DNA from: Caldivirga sp. | Lineage (GTDB): Archaea > Thermoproteota > Thermoprotei > Thermoproteales > Thermocladiaceae | NCBI RefSeq assembly: GCF_023256255.1 | Contig: NZ_JAGDXD010000027.1 | Coordinates: 54,047 to 118,046 of the forward strand | Length of the DNA: 64,000 nucleotides | Direction of reading: 5' to 3' | In this document: piece by piece, positions 53,278 through 62,178 of the stretch | How positions within the stretch are numbered: the first letter of the stretch is position 1 | Layout of the letters: each line of letters begins with the position of its first letter | Made by a program: the position numbers and the translations under genes | Notes under the pieces: model-generated | The model's database searches: none | What the model saw: the letters and a program-made list of their open reading frames with translations, nothing else | What the model was told of the DNA's origin: nothing

Positions 53278-56200
53278 TTACGTTGCCTAGATGCTATGAA
53301 CCATGATAACGCTGCTGAGCTTAAGGCAAGAGCCACTAACAGTAGGGTATCCATGATTACTAAGTTATTATTAAGCCTATTGAATTCATTGTAGATTAAC
53401 GTCATATTCGAGGACAATTCACTGGATAACTTAGTGATACTATTATTAACAAATTGATTAACGGTATTAAGCCTATTATTAAGCATTAATAAACCATTTT
53501 CAATACTCACTTTCACGGTTGATGAAGATGATGATCCATCTGCTTGAACTGCAGTCACCGTTAATTCATAGGTACCATCAGGGTAATTCGCCGTATTTAA
53601 TGCGTAAGTGAATGTGCCATTACCAGTATAGTTAATTAACTCATGGCCATTAAGGTAAAGTATCACACTGGACACGTCAATACCCATTACTGTGAAGTTA
53701 ACGGTAACTAGACCCGTTAAATTAGCGTTATCACTAGGGTAGTTAATTACCACGACTGGTAATGGGGGGTAAATGTACCTTATCACAGAGTTCTCGTTAA
53801 GGTATCTTGAGGATAATAGCGTTAGCTCATTCACCTTACTTGTGAATAACTCAACAGTACTATTAATTGCCTTAATACTATTAATATTAGACAGCATTAC
53901 TACGGTGTTAGAGTTAAGCACCGTTATATTACTGGCGTTACAGTTAATTAATGTGACATTACCTATTAGTGTATCGTTAATTAAAATGTCGTCAACATAT
54001 ATCCCGTTCACTAATGTATCGTTAACCAAAGCTAGGTGGTAAGTTCTCATATTACTTATTAACTGTCCACTTATTAACGTATACGGTAGTACGTAGAATG
54101 TTGATTGAGTTAGTAGGTTGCTTGGCGTTGGGAATCCATCAGCTGAAACACCGGTGACTAGTACACCGTATGGTGATGAGAAGTACATGTTACCCTCAAG
54201 GTAGGTTAAACTACCTAGGGAGAATTGAGATGGTAAAGTTACGTTACCTACCCATAGGCCAAGCTTAGAATTATACCAAAGCGGTGTTTCAAATAATTGG
54301 CTTAAAGTTGGGTAAATACTGGATAACGATAATGGGTACACGACGGCTGAGTACATGCCGTACCTAACCTCAGTACCATTAGGGTACGTTATGTTAGCAT
54401 AAATAGTAATTACCTGCCCCTCAGCTGCATACAGTGACGAGAACCTTATTGATGGTATCGAGTAACCGCTAGACACGTAGATTTGAGCGAAGTATGAACC
54501 CATTACTGTGGAGTTAAGTGTGTATGAACTGTAGGACGCATTCAGGACAATAGAGTATAAGCCAGGCGTGGCATTAGAAGGTACTTTTAGAACACCATAA
54601 TATGCGCCTACCGACGGGTTAAAGTACACATTAGCCTTACTAACAACTTCACCAGTGGGCCCAATTAGGGAGGCCGTTATGTTGGAGCCGTAGAGAACAT
54701 TATAGAATACTAATGTACCTGTCCCAGCTGATTCCTGGCCTAGGTCAAGAGGCGGTATTGGGTAGCCTATTACTACTACGTTACCACCTGCTGCAACTGA
54801 ACCAGGTTGGGCAACAACCGTTGGGAGAACATATAGGCTTTGCATCATTATACCATTTGTGAAGGCTACAAAACCAAAGGCGTTGGTTAATCTAATGAGC
54901 AAATTACCTATGGGCGCATTACTAGGTAACTTACCTATAAATAAGTATGATAACCCTGATCCCTGGTTCATTAACTGTGGCCTTAAGGTAACGTTACCCA
55001 CTAATATGTACGAGTTATTGATAAAGTTATAGTAGTATACAAGCGCGGTAAGATTAGTCACATTAATTGGTAATGAACCATAGGTATTAGTTAAGTTAAC
55101 AGCGATCAATATGCCCAACCTAGAGTATAGGGGTATGAAGGTGAGTGGTTCAAGGAACTGAGCATAATAACCCGAATACACAGTGGTGAATCCGTAACCA
55201 GTTAAATTCCTGTATTTACCGTAAACGGTAATCGTTAATATACCTGAGGCATTGCTTGGAAGAGTGACTGACGCTGACCATCCTAAGAATCTACTGAACT
55301 TTAATGGGGTAATAGTGACGTTGCCCCATGAATCCTCAATTATTGCTGAGAAGTTCCCTGACGTTACTAATTGAGTTGAGTTAACCATTATTGAGGCACT
55401 AATGATAATCTTCTCCCCTGGGTAATACTGCCTCTGCTGGTAACCGGAGTAGTTAAACACGTTAACAGTTATCGATAACCCACTCTCGCTTTTATTAATT
55501 AAGGCTGAGAACGCTTCAGCAAAATAACCGGCATTAATGGTTCCTAACCCAGTAACCATATTGTATCCATAATGTGCGGTCCACGGTATATTGTAACCAA
55601 ACTCAATGGGTACTATTGCCTTACCGTACTCACTAGTATTACTGGCAATACTATATAATGTAGGGTTAATTAAGCCGAGGCTTGAGTGAACGTAATCCAT
55701 TATTAGTGTTAATAATCCCGCAAGCAAAGGTGCTGCAGCACTTGTACCACCGGTTATGAGTAAGGTATTACTCGGCCCCACAACCAGTAAACCTGGGTAG
55801 GGGCTTGCGTCCATTGCAATATCAGGAACCATTCTTCCAAAGGGGTATGATTCCGGTGTGGCAATGCCCCATTGGTACCATGGCTTAGGTTCAATAATAC
55901 TAACTCCACCTGTTGATCCACCTAGGTTCTGATCAAGTGGTATGAAACCATAGCTGGACCATGCTGTCTGATAATTAGAACCATTAGGTAATTGAATGTA
56001 GGTTGTTGTGCCTCCCACAGCAGTCACGTAAGGTGACACTGATGGGTAAATAACAGCACCAATAGGTCCATTACTATAACCCGCCCCACCTCCATCACCA
56101 CTTGCCGCAGTGAAGGTTATGCCTTCAACACTACCCAGTGCGTAGTACTCGTCAGTTAGGAAGACATTGAAGTAGAACACTGGACCATTTACCATCGAGA

Positions 56201-57227
56201 GAATTGACTCGGAGAAGCCGAAGCTCTGCGATACTACATTAACGTTATCCTGATCAACAATGTACGCTATTACTGCAGCTAAAGGTAATGCTGGGTTAGC
56301 TACGTAAAGCGTTATATTAGCCCTAGGGGCAATTGCATGTGCAGCTTCAACATCAAGGCTTATTTCATATGCCCAACCATTGTAAACACCCAGATTAGGG
56401 TTATAGGGACCTATGGGTATTATACTGAAGCCTGGTGGATTAGGTAAACCAGTCTCATTATCAAACTGCATTAATTGATTAATGATGTAGGGATCACCGA
56501 AGAAGTCAATAATACCTATTGTGTAGTTCTGGCCGTAATAACCCATTCTATACAATGCTGTTGCATTATAGGCTTCCTGAAGTTCCGTAGGCCAATAGGC
56601 TTCAATTGGGTAAGTTAAGTTAACACCGCTCTTAACGTAACTCCTCAGGTTATCCAGCTCACTGCCTGTTATTAGAAATGGTGGATGCTCAAGCAGGAGC
56701 ATCGTTACATTTGATGAATAAATGATTACATTACTCAACTTAGGTTCCCCATAGGATTCATAGAAGCTTACTGAACCATTACTGTAGACGGCATACCTTA
56801 ATCCTAAATACCTCTCAACGGAGCTAACGTTACCCTCAGCAACAATTATGGAGTCTGCTGCAGTAAATATGATTCTGAAACCATGCTTCTTAAGAAAATC
56901 CACAACGTTATTATACTCTCCAGTTGGATAGAAGAGTGAGGCTACTTGAGATTTACTTAGGAAGTGATGGTACATTGGTGAACCTGGGCTTGATATTAAT
57001 TGAACATAATGGTAAAGCAGGTTCAAGTTCCTAAGCGGAACATATATTGTCACTATTACGTTAGTATCATTACTGAGTGAACCAGTGTAGGAGTAGCCGC
57101 TTAATGATGATGGATTATTTAACTGTAGATTAATGGATGAACCATGGGCAATTAAAGAAGCACCAACGTAAGCTAGGATAAAAGCAAGGATTAAGTAGGC
57201 TACGGTAACCCCATTCACACTAACCAT
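53268..57227 (-). CDS. Large membrane-anchored sedolisin (S53) protease
   Basis: Extracellular serine-carboxyl protease active at acid pH. Numbered from the ATG at 57227: residues 8-28 signal peptide, about 45-190 pro-kumamolisin activation domain (YHHFLSKSQVASLFYPT), then the S53 domain with Glu288 and Asp292 in YEISLDVEAAHAIAP, Asp378 in ASGDGGGAG and Ser496 in GGTSAAAP. The remaining 800 residues are beta-rich domains, the last with a NYPSDNANLTG opening typical of Big/PKD-like folds, then a coiled stretch and a C-terminal membrane helix (about residues 1288-1308). Most S53 enzymes end soon after the catalytic domain, so this is unusually long. The ATG at 57227 fits a TATA-like GTTTATTAAGC better than the ATG at 57242. 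Confidence 0.9.
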   Translation of the reverse strand: MVSVNGVTVAYLILAFILAYVGASLIAHGSSINLQLNNPSSLSGYSYTGSLSNDTNVIVTIYVPLRNLNLLYHYVQLISSPGSPMYHHFLSKSQVASLFYPTGEYNNVVDFLKKHGFRIIFTAADSIIVAEGNVSSVERYLGLRYAVYSNGSVSFYESYGEPKLSNVIIYSSNVTMLLLEHPPFLITGSELDNLRSYVKSGVNLTYPIEAYWPTELQEAYNATALYRMGYYGQNYTIGIIDFFGDPYIINQLMQFDNETGLPNPPGFSIIPIGPYNPNLGVYNGWAYEISLDVEAAHAIAPRANITLYVANPALPLAAVIAYIVDQDNVNVVSQSFGFSESILSMVNGPVFYFNVFLTDEYYALGSVEGITFTAASGDGGGAGYSNGPIGAVIYPSVSPYVTAVGGTTTYIQLPNGSNYQTAWSSYGFIPLDQNLGGSTGGVSIIEPKPWYQWGIATPESYPFGRMVPDIAMDASPYPGLLVVGPSNTLLITGGTSAAAPLLAGLLTLIMDYVHSSLGLINPTLYSIASNTSEYGKAIVPIEFGYNIPWTAHYGYNMVTGLGTINAGYFAEAFSALINKSESGLSITVNVFNYSGYQQRQYYPGEKIIISASIMVNSTQLVTSGNFSAIIEDSWGNVTITPLKFSRFLGWSASVTLPSNASGILTITVYGKYRNLTGYGFTTVYSGYYAQFLEPLTFIPLYSRLGILIAVNLTNTYGSLPINVTNLTALVYYYNFINNSYILVGNVTLRPQLMNQGSGLSYLFIGKLPSNAPIGNLLIRLTNAFGFVAFTNGIMMQSLYVLPTVVAQPGSVAAGGNVVVIGYPIPPLDLGQESAGTGTLVFYNVLYGSNITASLIGPTGEVVSKANVYFNPSVGAYYGVLKVPSNATPGLYSIVLNASYSSYTLNSTVMGSYFAQIYVSSGYSIPSIRFSSLYAAEGQVITIYANITYPNGTEVRYGMYSAVVYPLSLSSIYPTLSQLFETPLWYNSKLGLWVGNVTLPSQFSLGSLTYLEGNMYFSSPYGVLVTGVSADGFPTPSNLLTQSTFYVLPYTLISGQLISNMRTYHLALVNDTLVNGIYVDDILINDTLIGNVTLINCNASNITVLNSNTVVMLSNINSIKAINSTVELFTSKVNELTLLSSRYLNENSVIRYIYPPLPVVVINYPSDNANLTGLVTVNFTVMGIDVSSVILYLNGHELINYTGNGTFTYALNTANYPDGTYELTVTAVQADGSSSSSTVKVSIENGLLMLNNRLNTVNQFVNNSITKLSSELSSNMTLIYNEFNRLNNNLVIMDTLLLVALALSSAALSWFIASRQRNHL

Positions 57228-57418
57228 AGGTGTAGTGCGCATCTAGGTGCTTAATAAACGTGACTTCCCAGCATGTTGAGGTAAGGTACTTAATTTGCGA
57301 GTACCCATGGTTCATTAATGTTAAGTCGAATTCCCCTATAACACTCCAGCTCAAGAAATCCCCTAATCATGGACAATGAGTAGGAAGTTTAATAAATTCC
57401 CTATCCTAAATCTCGTTT

Positions 57419-57922
57419 GTGTTTAATATTAAACAAATAAAGCTTGGTCTAGAGGAGTGGAAAAAGCTTGAGAATGAACTTAGGAGAATTGGGGATTCTG
57501 AGAAGCTTGAGCTAGTGTTAAACATGGTTATGGTGCCGGTCACTGAGGAGAACAATGAGAATGAGGAAGAAGAGGGTGAGGAGCATCACCACATGGCTCC
57601 ACCTGAATTCACTGATGATTTAAGTAAGCTTGTTGATTCAATAAAGAGTGAGTATAACGCTAACGCTGACTACCATTCTCACGGTGATCATGGAGAACTT
57701 ATGGTTGCATTAATTACGGAAGGCGGTAGTATTCCTGGTGTCGTAAGGGGTATAATTGAGGAAGCTAGGAACTGTGAATCATGCATGATTCACAGTATTG
57801 ATGGGGAAGTTCACCTAGGTGATGATGTATCAGTCATTATGTTCGGTGACTCCTATAAGCTAACAGTAATATTGCCCGGCCAAGATGGAAGAAGACTAGT
57901 TATAATGGAGTTAAACGTTTAA
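57419..57922 (+). CDS. Hypothetical acidic, His-rich protein
   Basis: A 167-residue protein of unknown family. A strongly acidic stretch (ENNENEEEEGEEHHHM) at residues about 44-59 precedes ADYHSHGDHGE, so several His and acidic residues could bind metal ions. Two cysteines lie in CESC. The end is beta-rich. The start is a GTG about 25 bases after the TATA-like TTTAATAAA. It holds a 26-base perfect palindrome in its coding region. Confidence 0.55.
   Translation: MFNIKQIKLGLEEWKKLENELRRIGDSEKLELVLNMVMVPVTEENNENEEEEGEEHHHMAPPEFTDDLSKLVDSIKSEYNANADYHSHGDHGELMVALITEGGSIPGVVRGIIEEARNCESCMIHSIDGEVHLGDDVSVIMFGDSYKLTVILPGQDGRRLVIMELNV
57771..57796. repeat. 26-base perfect palindrome inside a gene
   Basis: The 13 bases ACTGTGAATCATG at 57771-57783 are followed directly by their exact reverse complement at 57784-57796. 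Translation of the site gives part of NCESCMIHS. A perfect 26-base palindrome without a spacer is very unlikely by chance. Confidence 0.85.
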
Positions 57923-58195
57923 TTGCCTTGATCCCCTATACTGAATTAATGCGATAATGTATAGTGCAGCCATTATTATGAATACTGCAACCATTATCCA
58001 CGATAATGTGGTTATAATTGAAGGCTTATTACCAACTACAATGGCTACCGGTATTGGGAAAACCAGCACTGCTCCACCCCACGTTACTCCAGTCGTTTGA
58101 GTGGATAGGGCTAATAGAATTATTGCAGCTAACGGTATTAATGCCGCAATGATTATTAACAATAATCCAACCTGGTATAGTCTCATGTTAAACAC
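57911..58195 (-). CDS. DUF131-like membrane protein (first of a pair)
   Basis: A 94-residue protein with three membrane segments. GGAVLVFPIPVAIVVGNKPS lies between the first and second helix and follows the TIGR00304/DUF131 pattern of G-G-x-x-x-x-x-P-x-P-x-x-x-G. It overlaps the next gene upstream by eight bases, so the two are co-transcribed and are likely paralogues. Confidence 0.65.
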   Translation of the reverse strand: MFNMRLYQVGLLLIIIAALIPLAAIILLALSTQTTGVTWGGAVLVFPIPVAIVVGNKPSIITTLSWIMVAVFIIMAALYIIALIQYRGSRQLNV

Positions 58196-58475
58196 CCATG
58201 AGTGGTATTATTACCAGTAGAATGAATATTACTACGACCACTATTGTTAATGCAATAGCCCACTTAATAATTGATGAATCATTACCGAAGATTATGGGTA
58301 CTGGCCCTATAATAACAACACCCCCATACTTCTTCTCCCCCTCACTATCATCGTTTTCCCTCTTCCCATCGCCGTGCCTTGCAGAATCCAGTATCATAAG
58401 TATTATGCCTACTACTGCAAGTATAAATGCAGCTAGGATGCTCATGGTTAATACATCAATAGTGTTAATGATCAT
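58188..58475 (-). CDS. DUF131 (TIGR00304) family membrane protein
   Basis: A 95-residue protein with two membrane helices around a charged loop and the family motif GVVIIGPVPIIFGND. Start at 58475 is 26 bases from a minus-strand TATA-like CTTTATATAG. It is the first gene of the pair. Function unknown in the family. Confidence 0.72.
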   Translation of the reverse strand: MIINTIDVLTMSILAAFILAVVGIILMILDSARHGDGKRENDDSEGEKKYGGVVIIGPVPIIFGNDSSIIKWAIALTIVVVVIFILLVIIPLMGV

Positions 58476-58563
58476 ACAACCCTAAGTATTATTAACCCCT
58501 ATATAAAGTTTTCCAAGACAATGCAGTGAAAACATTAATTAACCCAACTGAAGTACAGTCACT

Positions 58564-59010
58564 ATGTCATCGGAATACACGGTTGTTTACGAAACTGAGA
58601 TCGAGGTACCTGTAAGGTTCAGTAAAGACACCCCGGAGGAGGCTAGGTTGAGGAGACTGGAGAGGTGGCCTAGGGAGGCTGGTTTAACTCAACCACTTGG
58701 TGAAGGTGGCTCATTCACTAACATGGTTAAGGAGTATTCAAGCACCTACGATTTACAGCCTGGTGAGAGGAAGTGGAGTATTGAGAGGAGTGGCGACAAG
58801 TTGGTTGTATCAATGAAGTGGAGTCTACTTAAGAATGGGGTTGAGAAGGGTCATGCAGACATTAATGGGGAAATACCCTTAACACCCACTGAGGAGGCAG
58901 GGGCATTAGTTTACACTGCTAAGTTGAAGTACAGTATATCTGTTAGTAATGATGTTTTATCAGAGAAGGCTACCAGCGACTTGAGTGGTCTTGGAGAAAT
59001 CAACCTCTAG
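58564..59010 (+). CDS. Hypothetical protein (148 aa)
   Basis: Beta-rich soluble protein with alternating strands (YTVVYETEIEVPVRF, then WSIERSGDKLVVSMKWSLL). It could be a small lipocalin-like or START-like barrel, but no family motif is visible. No signal peptide. It stands alone between the DUF131 pair and agmatinase. Confidence 0.5.
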   Translation: MSSEYTVVYETEIEVPVRFSKDTPEEARLRRLERWPREAGLTQPLGEGGSFTNMVKEYSSTYDLQPGERKWSIERSGDKLVVSMKWSLLKNGVEKGHADINGEIPLTPTEEAGALVYTAKLKYSISVSNDVLSEKATSDLSGLGEINL

Positions 59011-59095
59011 CCTATAATATTCCTATGTAGTTACTTGTTATTTTTAATAGCATCTAATCCTTCCCCATGGTTGAGTGAGTTTAAGGGTTTATGGA

Positions 59096-60016
59096 TTATG
59101 AAGTTAAATTCCGTTTACAACTAACTCCCCATAGGTAAAGGTTCATTAAGTCAACTATGAGCTTAGCAACAAGTGAGGCGGTTATATTGCTAATATCATT
59201 GGGTGGTGAATATTCAACAATATCAATGGCTACTAGTCTTCCAGCAATTAGAGGCATCATAACTTCAAGAGCCTTATAAATAGCCATATAGCCTACTCCC
59301 CCTGTTTCCGGATTACCCACCCCTGGGGCTATTGATGGGTCGAACACATCAATGTCTATTGATAGGTGAACTGGACCATGAGTATCATTAATAACTCTGA
59401 GTAGATCGTATAATTGAACATAGCCTATTGCTGATAACTCTACAGAGTCAAGAAGCACACTACTTAGCCCCCTCGCGTAAGTTAACTCTTCATCATCGAA
59501 TCCCCTAAAGCCTAGGTTAACGTAAAGACTTGGCTTAACTTCAGTATTCAGTATTCTAGCAAAGGTTGCATGGCTTAATCTCTGGCCCATCGGCCACTCG
59601 CTTCTGAGGTCTAGGTGTGCATCAAGCTGAATGAAGGCGCCTAATTCACCGAATTTATCCCTTATGGCCCTAGCCACAGCTAGTGATATAGTGTGCTCCC
59701 CACCCACGTTAATTAAAAGCCCCTTACCCAGTATTTCACTGACAATACTCCTTATCCTACTTAGGTTAAATTCAACATCACCCTGGTGAAGATTAACATC
59801 ACCTAAATCGTTTAATTCACCCAATGGTGTATGTCCAAGCCATTCCGTTGGCGTTGCTTCAAAGTAAGGCGTCACCTGCCTTAACACCATGGGTGCGAAC
59901 CTGGTCCCAGGCTTGAAGCTTAACGTATCTTCCATGGGTACACCAAGTATCATTACTCTACCATTACCCTTACTAACGCCGAACATTGGGTTAACTGGTT
60001 CATGAATATGCAGCAT
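59096..60016 (-). CDS. speB: Agmatinase / arginase family ureohydrolase
   Basis: Manganese ureohydrolase that turns agmatine into putrescine and urea, or a related guanidino compound. The metal ligands are in GGEHTIS, LDAHLDLR and SIDIDVFDP. The motif GVGNPETGG is also typical. Agmatinase is more common than arginase in Crenarchaeota for polyamine synthesis, but the specificity is inferred. Confidence 0.88.
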   Translation of the reverse strand: MLHIHEPVNPMFGVSKGNGRVMILGVPMEDTLSFKPGTRFAPMVLRQVTPYFEATPTEWLGHTPLGELNDLGDVNLHQGDVEFNLSRIRSIVSEILGKGLLINVGGEHTISLAVARAIRDKFGELGAFIQLDAHLDLRSEWPMGQRLSHATFARILNTEVKPSLYVNLGFRGFDDEELTYARGLSSVLLDSVELSAIGYVQLYDLLRVINDTHGPVHLSIDIDVFDPSIAPGVGNPETGGVGYMAIYKALEVMMPLIAGRLVAIDIVEYSPPNDISNITASLVAKLIVDLMNLYLWGVSCKRNLTS

Positions 60017-60128
60017 TATTTTAAGGCCAGCATTCAGGGTTTATGTAGTTACCGCAGTTTTTACCCTTAAGTCTTAACTAAGTACCGACTAATAATGCTC
60101 ATGGTGTTTAAGTAACTAACCAGCGTGG

Positions 60129-61262
60129 GTGAGTGTATTAAAAGGGTTCTTACGCATTACTACTGTGAGGAATTACAGGAGTTTAGCTGTGATTGAGCCA
60201 ATCATTAGGATGGATAAGCCACTGCTTATTGTAACTTTCCCATCAACCTACAATGTTATACTAGCCTTGGTAATGCTCCTAATCAGGTACAATCTTGGCT
60301 TAGAAACCCACTTAACCTTCGCAGGTTCAATTAATGAAGATAGGGTCATTAAACTAACGCAGAATTATGAATCAACAGTATTAGTAGGTCTTGAGAACAA
60401 TATTCAACAAGCACCTCAGGGTAATGTAATAAACATGAATCATGTTGCAGGGTCACAGTTAATTCATTTAATTGACCCAACCTTAATAGGACCATTAAGT
60501 AATTGGCCTCGGGCATCAAGGATACTGTACTTACTTTATATGGTTGGCTTAGCCATTGATGAATACGGTCCAAACGCCATGGATATATTAGGCACCATGG
60601 TTAGTGATGGTTTAATTAAGATGAAGAACTCACCATTACCACTTAACCTAAGTAATGACCCTACCAGTTCCCTTTCACTAAGCCTATGGCCAATAATACT
60701 TGATGATAAGGGCCTCAACTTAAATAGCCCTGAGGACTTAGTGGAATCCTTGGTAAGCGTTAGCCTAAGGAGGGGGTTCATGGGTTCATACATTGATTAC
60801 CTACTCATAAATACACCATATGTCATGGATTTAAATGCTGCATTAGCTTACTTAACAATTGAGTCCCTCCTATGGAGTACGGTAGCAAGGGATGATGGGT
60901 TTCAAGTACCCTTAATAGACTTGAAGTTACTTAACAATATTATACTGAGTAGGTTTAGTGAAACTGCAGATAGGGTTAAGGCTTATGTTAATGAGGTTAA
61001 GGCTAGGTTAATTACCATACTTGAGGGTTTAGGTAGGGAGAAGCTAACCACTTATGAGGTTAAGCCAAGTAATGCGACTTTAATGATTAGGTTATGTCAA
61101 ATACTGAGCTTCCATAGGTTTAGGAATTCGATTAGATTAACATTAACTTACGATTCATTAACCTTAGTGTGTGTACCTAATCCTAACGTTGAGGTAACAA
61201 TGAGTAATGCAATATCATTTAATAAAACACATAGGTTTGTGCTAATAACAACTAAGGACTAA
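60129..61262 (+). CDS. Hypothetical protein resembling an inactivated DHH/RecJ-type protein
   Basis: A 377-residue protein. LLIVTFPSTYNVILALVMLL and TVLVGLENN, then NVINMNHV resemble the first strands of DHH phosphoesterases, but the DHH triad is lost. Archaeal replisomes contain an inactivated RecJ-like (Cdc45-type) protein, and this could be that or another degenerate member. The C-terminal helical part is compatible. Similarity is weak by eye. The start is a GTG, with TATA-like GTTTAAGTA upstream. Confidence 0.5.
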   Translation: MSVLKGFLRITTVRNYRSLAVIEPIIRMDKPLLIVTFPSTYNVILALVMLLIRYNLGLETHLTFAGSINEDRVIKLTQNYESTVLVGLENNIQQAPQGNVINMNHVAGSQLIHLIDPTLIGPLSNWPRASRILYLLYMVGLAIDEYGPNAMDILGTMVSDGLIKMKNSPLPLNLSNDPTSSLSLSLWPIILDDKGLNLNSPEDLVESLVSVSLRRGFMGSYIDYLLINTPYVMDLNAALAYLTIESLLWSTVARDDGFQVPLIDLKLLNNIILSRFSETADRVKAYVNEVKARLITILEGLGREKLTTYEVKPSNATLMIRLCQILSFHRFRNSIRLTLTYDSLTLVCVPNPNVEVTMSNAISFNKTHRFVLITTKD

Positions 61263-61333
61263 CTTATTAATTTATATTAATAATATTGACTACTATGGAA
61301 ATACTTATAAATCCATGTACTGGTAGTTAAGTG

Positions 61334-61633
61334 ATGATTGGGATTTCACTACTTAATGCCGCAGCATCAACATTGATAGTGTTCATAATAGGTCTCGTAG
61401 TTGGATTCCTAGTGAGAAAACTGATAGTGGCTGCAATAGTTATAGCCGCAATAGTGCTATTCATCATATTATTGGGCATAGCATCACCAAGCGGAGTATC
61501 ATCACTGGTTAAGGTAATAGGATTCTCAATAGGGGCGGCAACCTTCCTCTCAGCATTACTGTTTAGCCTAGGACCCATAATGATAATCATATTCCTAGTA
61601 GGCTTCATAATTGGTTTCCTAGCATCCAGGTGA
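61334..61633 (+). CDS. Small membrane protein (three helices)
   Basis: About 99 residues, nearly all hydrophobic, with three helices separated by short turns and basic ends (RKLIVAA and LASR). Glycine-rich GLVVGFLV and FIIGFLAS motifs resemble helix packing. The ATG at 61334 is 26 bases from a TATA-like CTTATAAAT. Function unknown. Confidence 0.6.
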   Translation: MIGISLLNAAASTLIVFIIGLVVGFLVRKLIVAAIVIAAIVLFIILLGIASPSGVSSLVKVIGFSIGAATFLSALLFSLGPIMIIIFLVGFIIGFLASR

Positions 61634-61651
61634 CTAAGGTCAATGTATATT

Positions 61652-61705
61652 CATCAGGATTGGAGTTACTCATCATAGCTTCACGTGGGGTGAAGTCTCA
61701 TCACC
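61652..61705 (-). ncRNA. C/D box sRNA candidate, guide to 16S rRNA
   Basis: On the minus strand there is box C GTGATGA at 61704-61698, box C' TGATGA at 61675-61670 and box D CTGA at 61657-61654. A D'-like GTGA lies five bases before C'. The space between C' and D is exactly 12 bases (GTAACTCCAATC). The first guide, GACTTCACCCCA, is perfectly complementary to TGGGGTGAAGTC of the universally conserved 16S rRNA decoding-centre strand of helix 44. It would guide 2'-O-methylation there. A TATA-like TTTTAAAA lies about 25 bases upstream. Confidence 0.7.
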
Positions 61706-61725
61706 AGTATAATTATGTGAGGGGC

Positions 61726-61733
61726 TTTTAAAA
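61726..61733 (-). promoter_or_regulatory. TATA-like element of the C/D box sRNA
   Basis: TTTTAAAA is centred about 25 bases before the predicted 5' end of the sRNA at 61704 on the minus strand. Confidence 0.5.
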
Positions 61734-61800
61734 CGTTAATTTCAGTAATTATTCACTTAACCGAATGTTATTTAAATACCCCAAAATCAAGGAGCTAACT

Positions 61801-62133
61801 ATGGTTAAGGTCCTATTCCTAATAATGAGTGGGGATCAGAAGATGGACTTAGCCTTAAGGATGGCTGCCGCATCAGTAGCTAATAAGAGGTTTGATGACT
61901 TAAAGGTCATATTCTTTGGTCCAAGCCAGGAAAGGTTACTTAATCTTGAGGGGCAGGCTAAGGAGGACTTCGATACCTTACTTAAAAACGGTAGTGTGGA
62001 CTCAGCCTGCATAAATTACGCTAGGGGTAAAGGCATTGACTCAACCCTACTGAAGCTTAGGCTAGACTTAAAGCCTGCGGGGGAAAGGTTAGCCTACTAC
62101 GTTAATAATGGGTACCAGGTCTTAACCTTCTAG
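61801..62133 (+). CDS. DsrE-like protein
   Basis: A 110-residue protein with an alpha/beta pattern similar to DsrE/DsrF-like families: a first strand VKVLFLIMSGDQ, helix, a second strand LKVIFFGPSQERLL. The conserved Cys of sulfur-transfer members is not in the usual place; a single Cys occurs in SACINYARG. The ATG at 61801 is 27 bases from the TATA-like TTATTTAAATA. Function unclear. Confidence 0.6.
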   Translation: MVKVLFLIMSGDQKMDLALRMAAASVANKRFDDLKVIFFGPSQERLLNLEGQAKEDFDTLLKNGSVDSACINYARGKGIDSTLLKLRLDLKPAGERLAYYVNNGYQVLTF

Positions 62134-62178
62134 AGTGTTGGATTAAACTATATTAAGCTCACCTTAACTGGATGCTTA

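Noticed and set aside
53773..54042. An 89-residue rightward frame inside the protease gene
   Set aside because: It is antisense to the S53 protease and Leu/Ile/Thr-rich without a promoter.
58198..58485. A 95-residue rightward frame
   Set aside because: It is the mirror of the DUF131 gene on the other strand, which has a promoter and the family motif.
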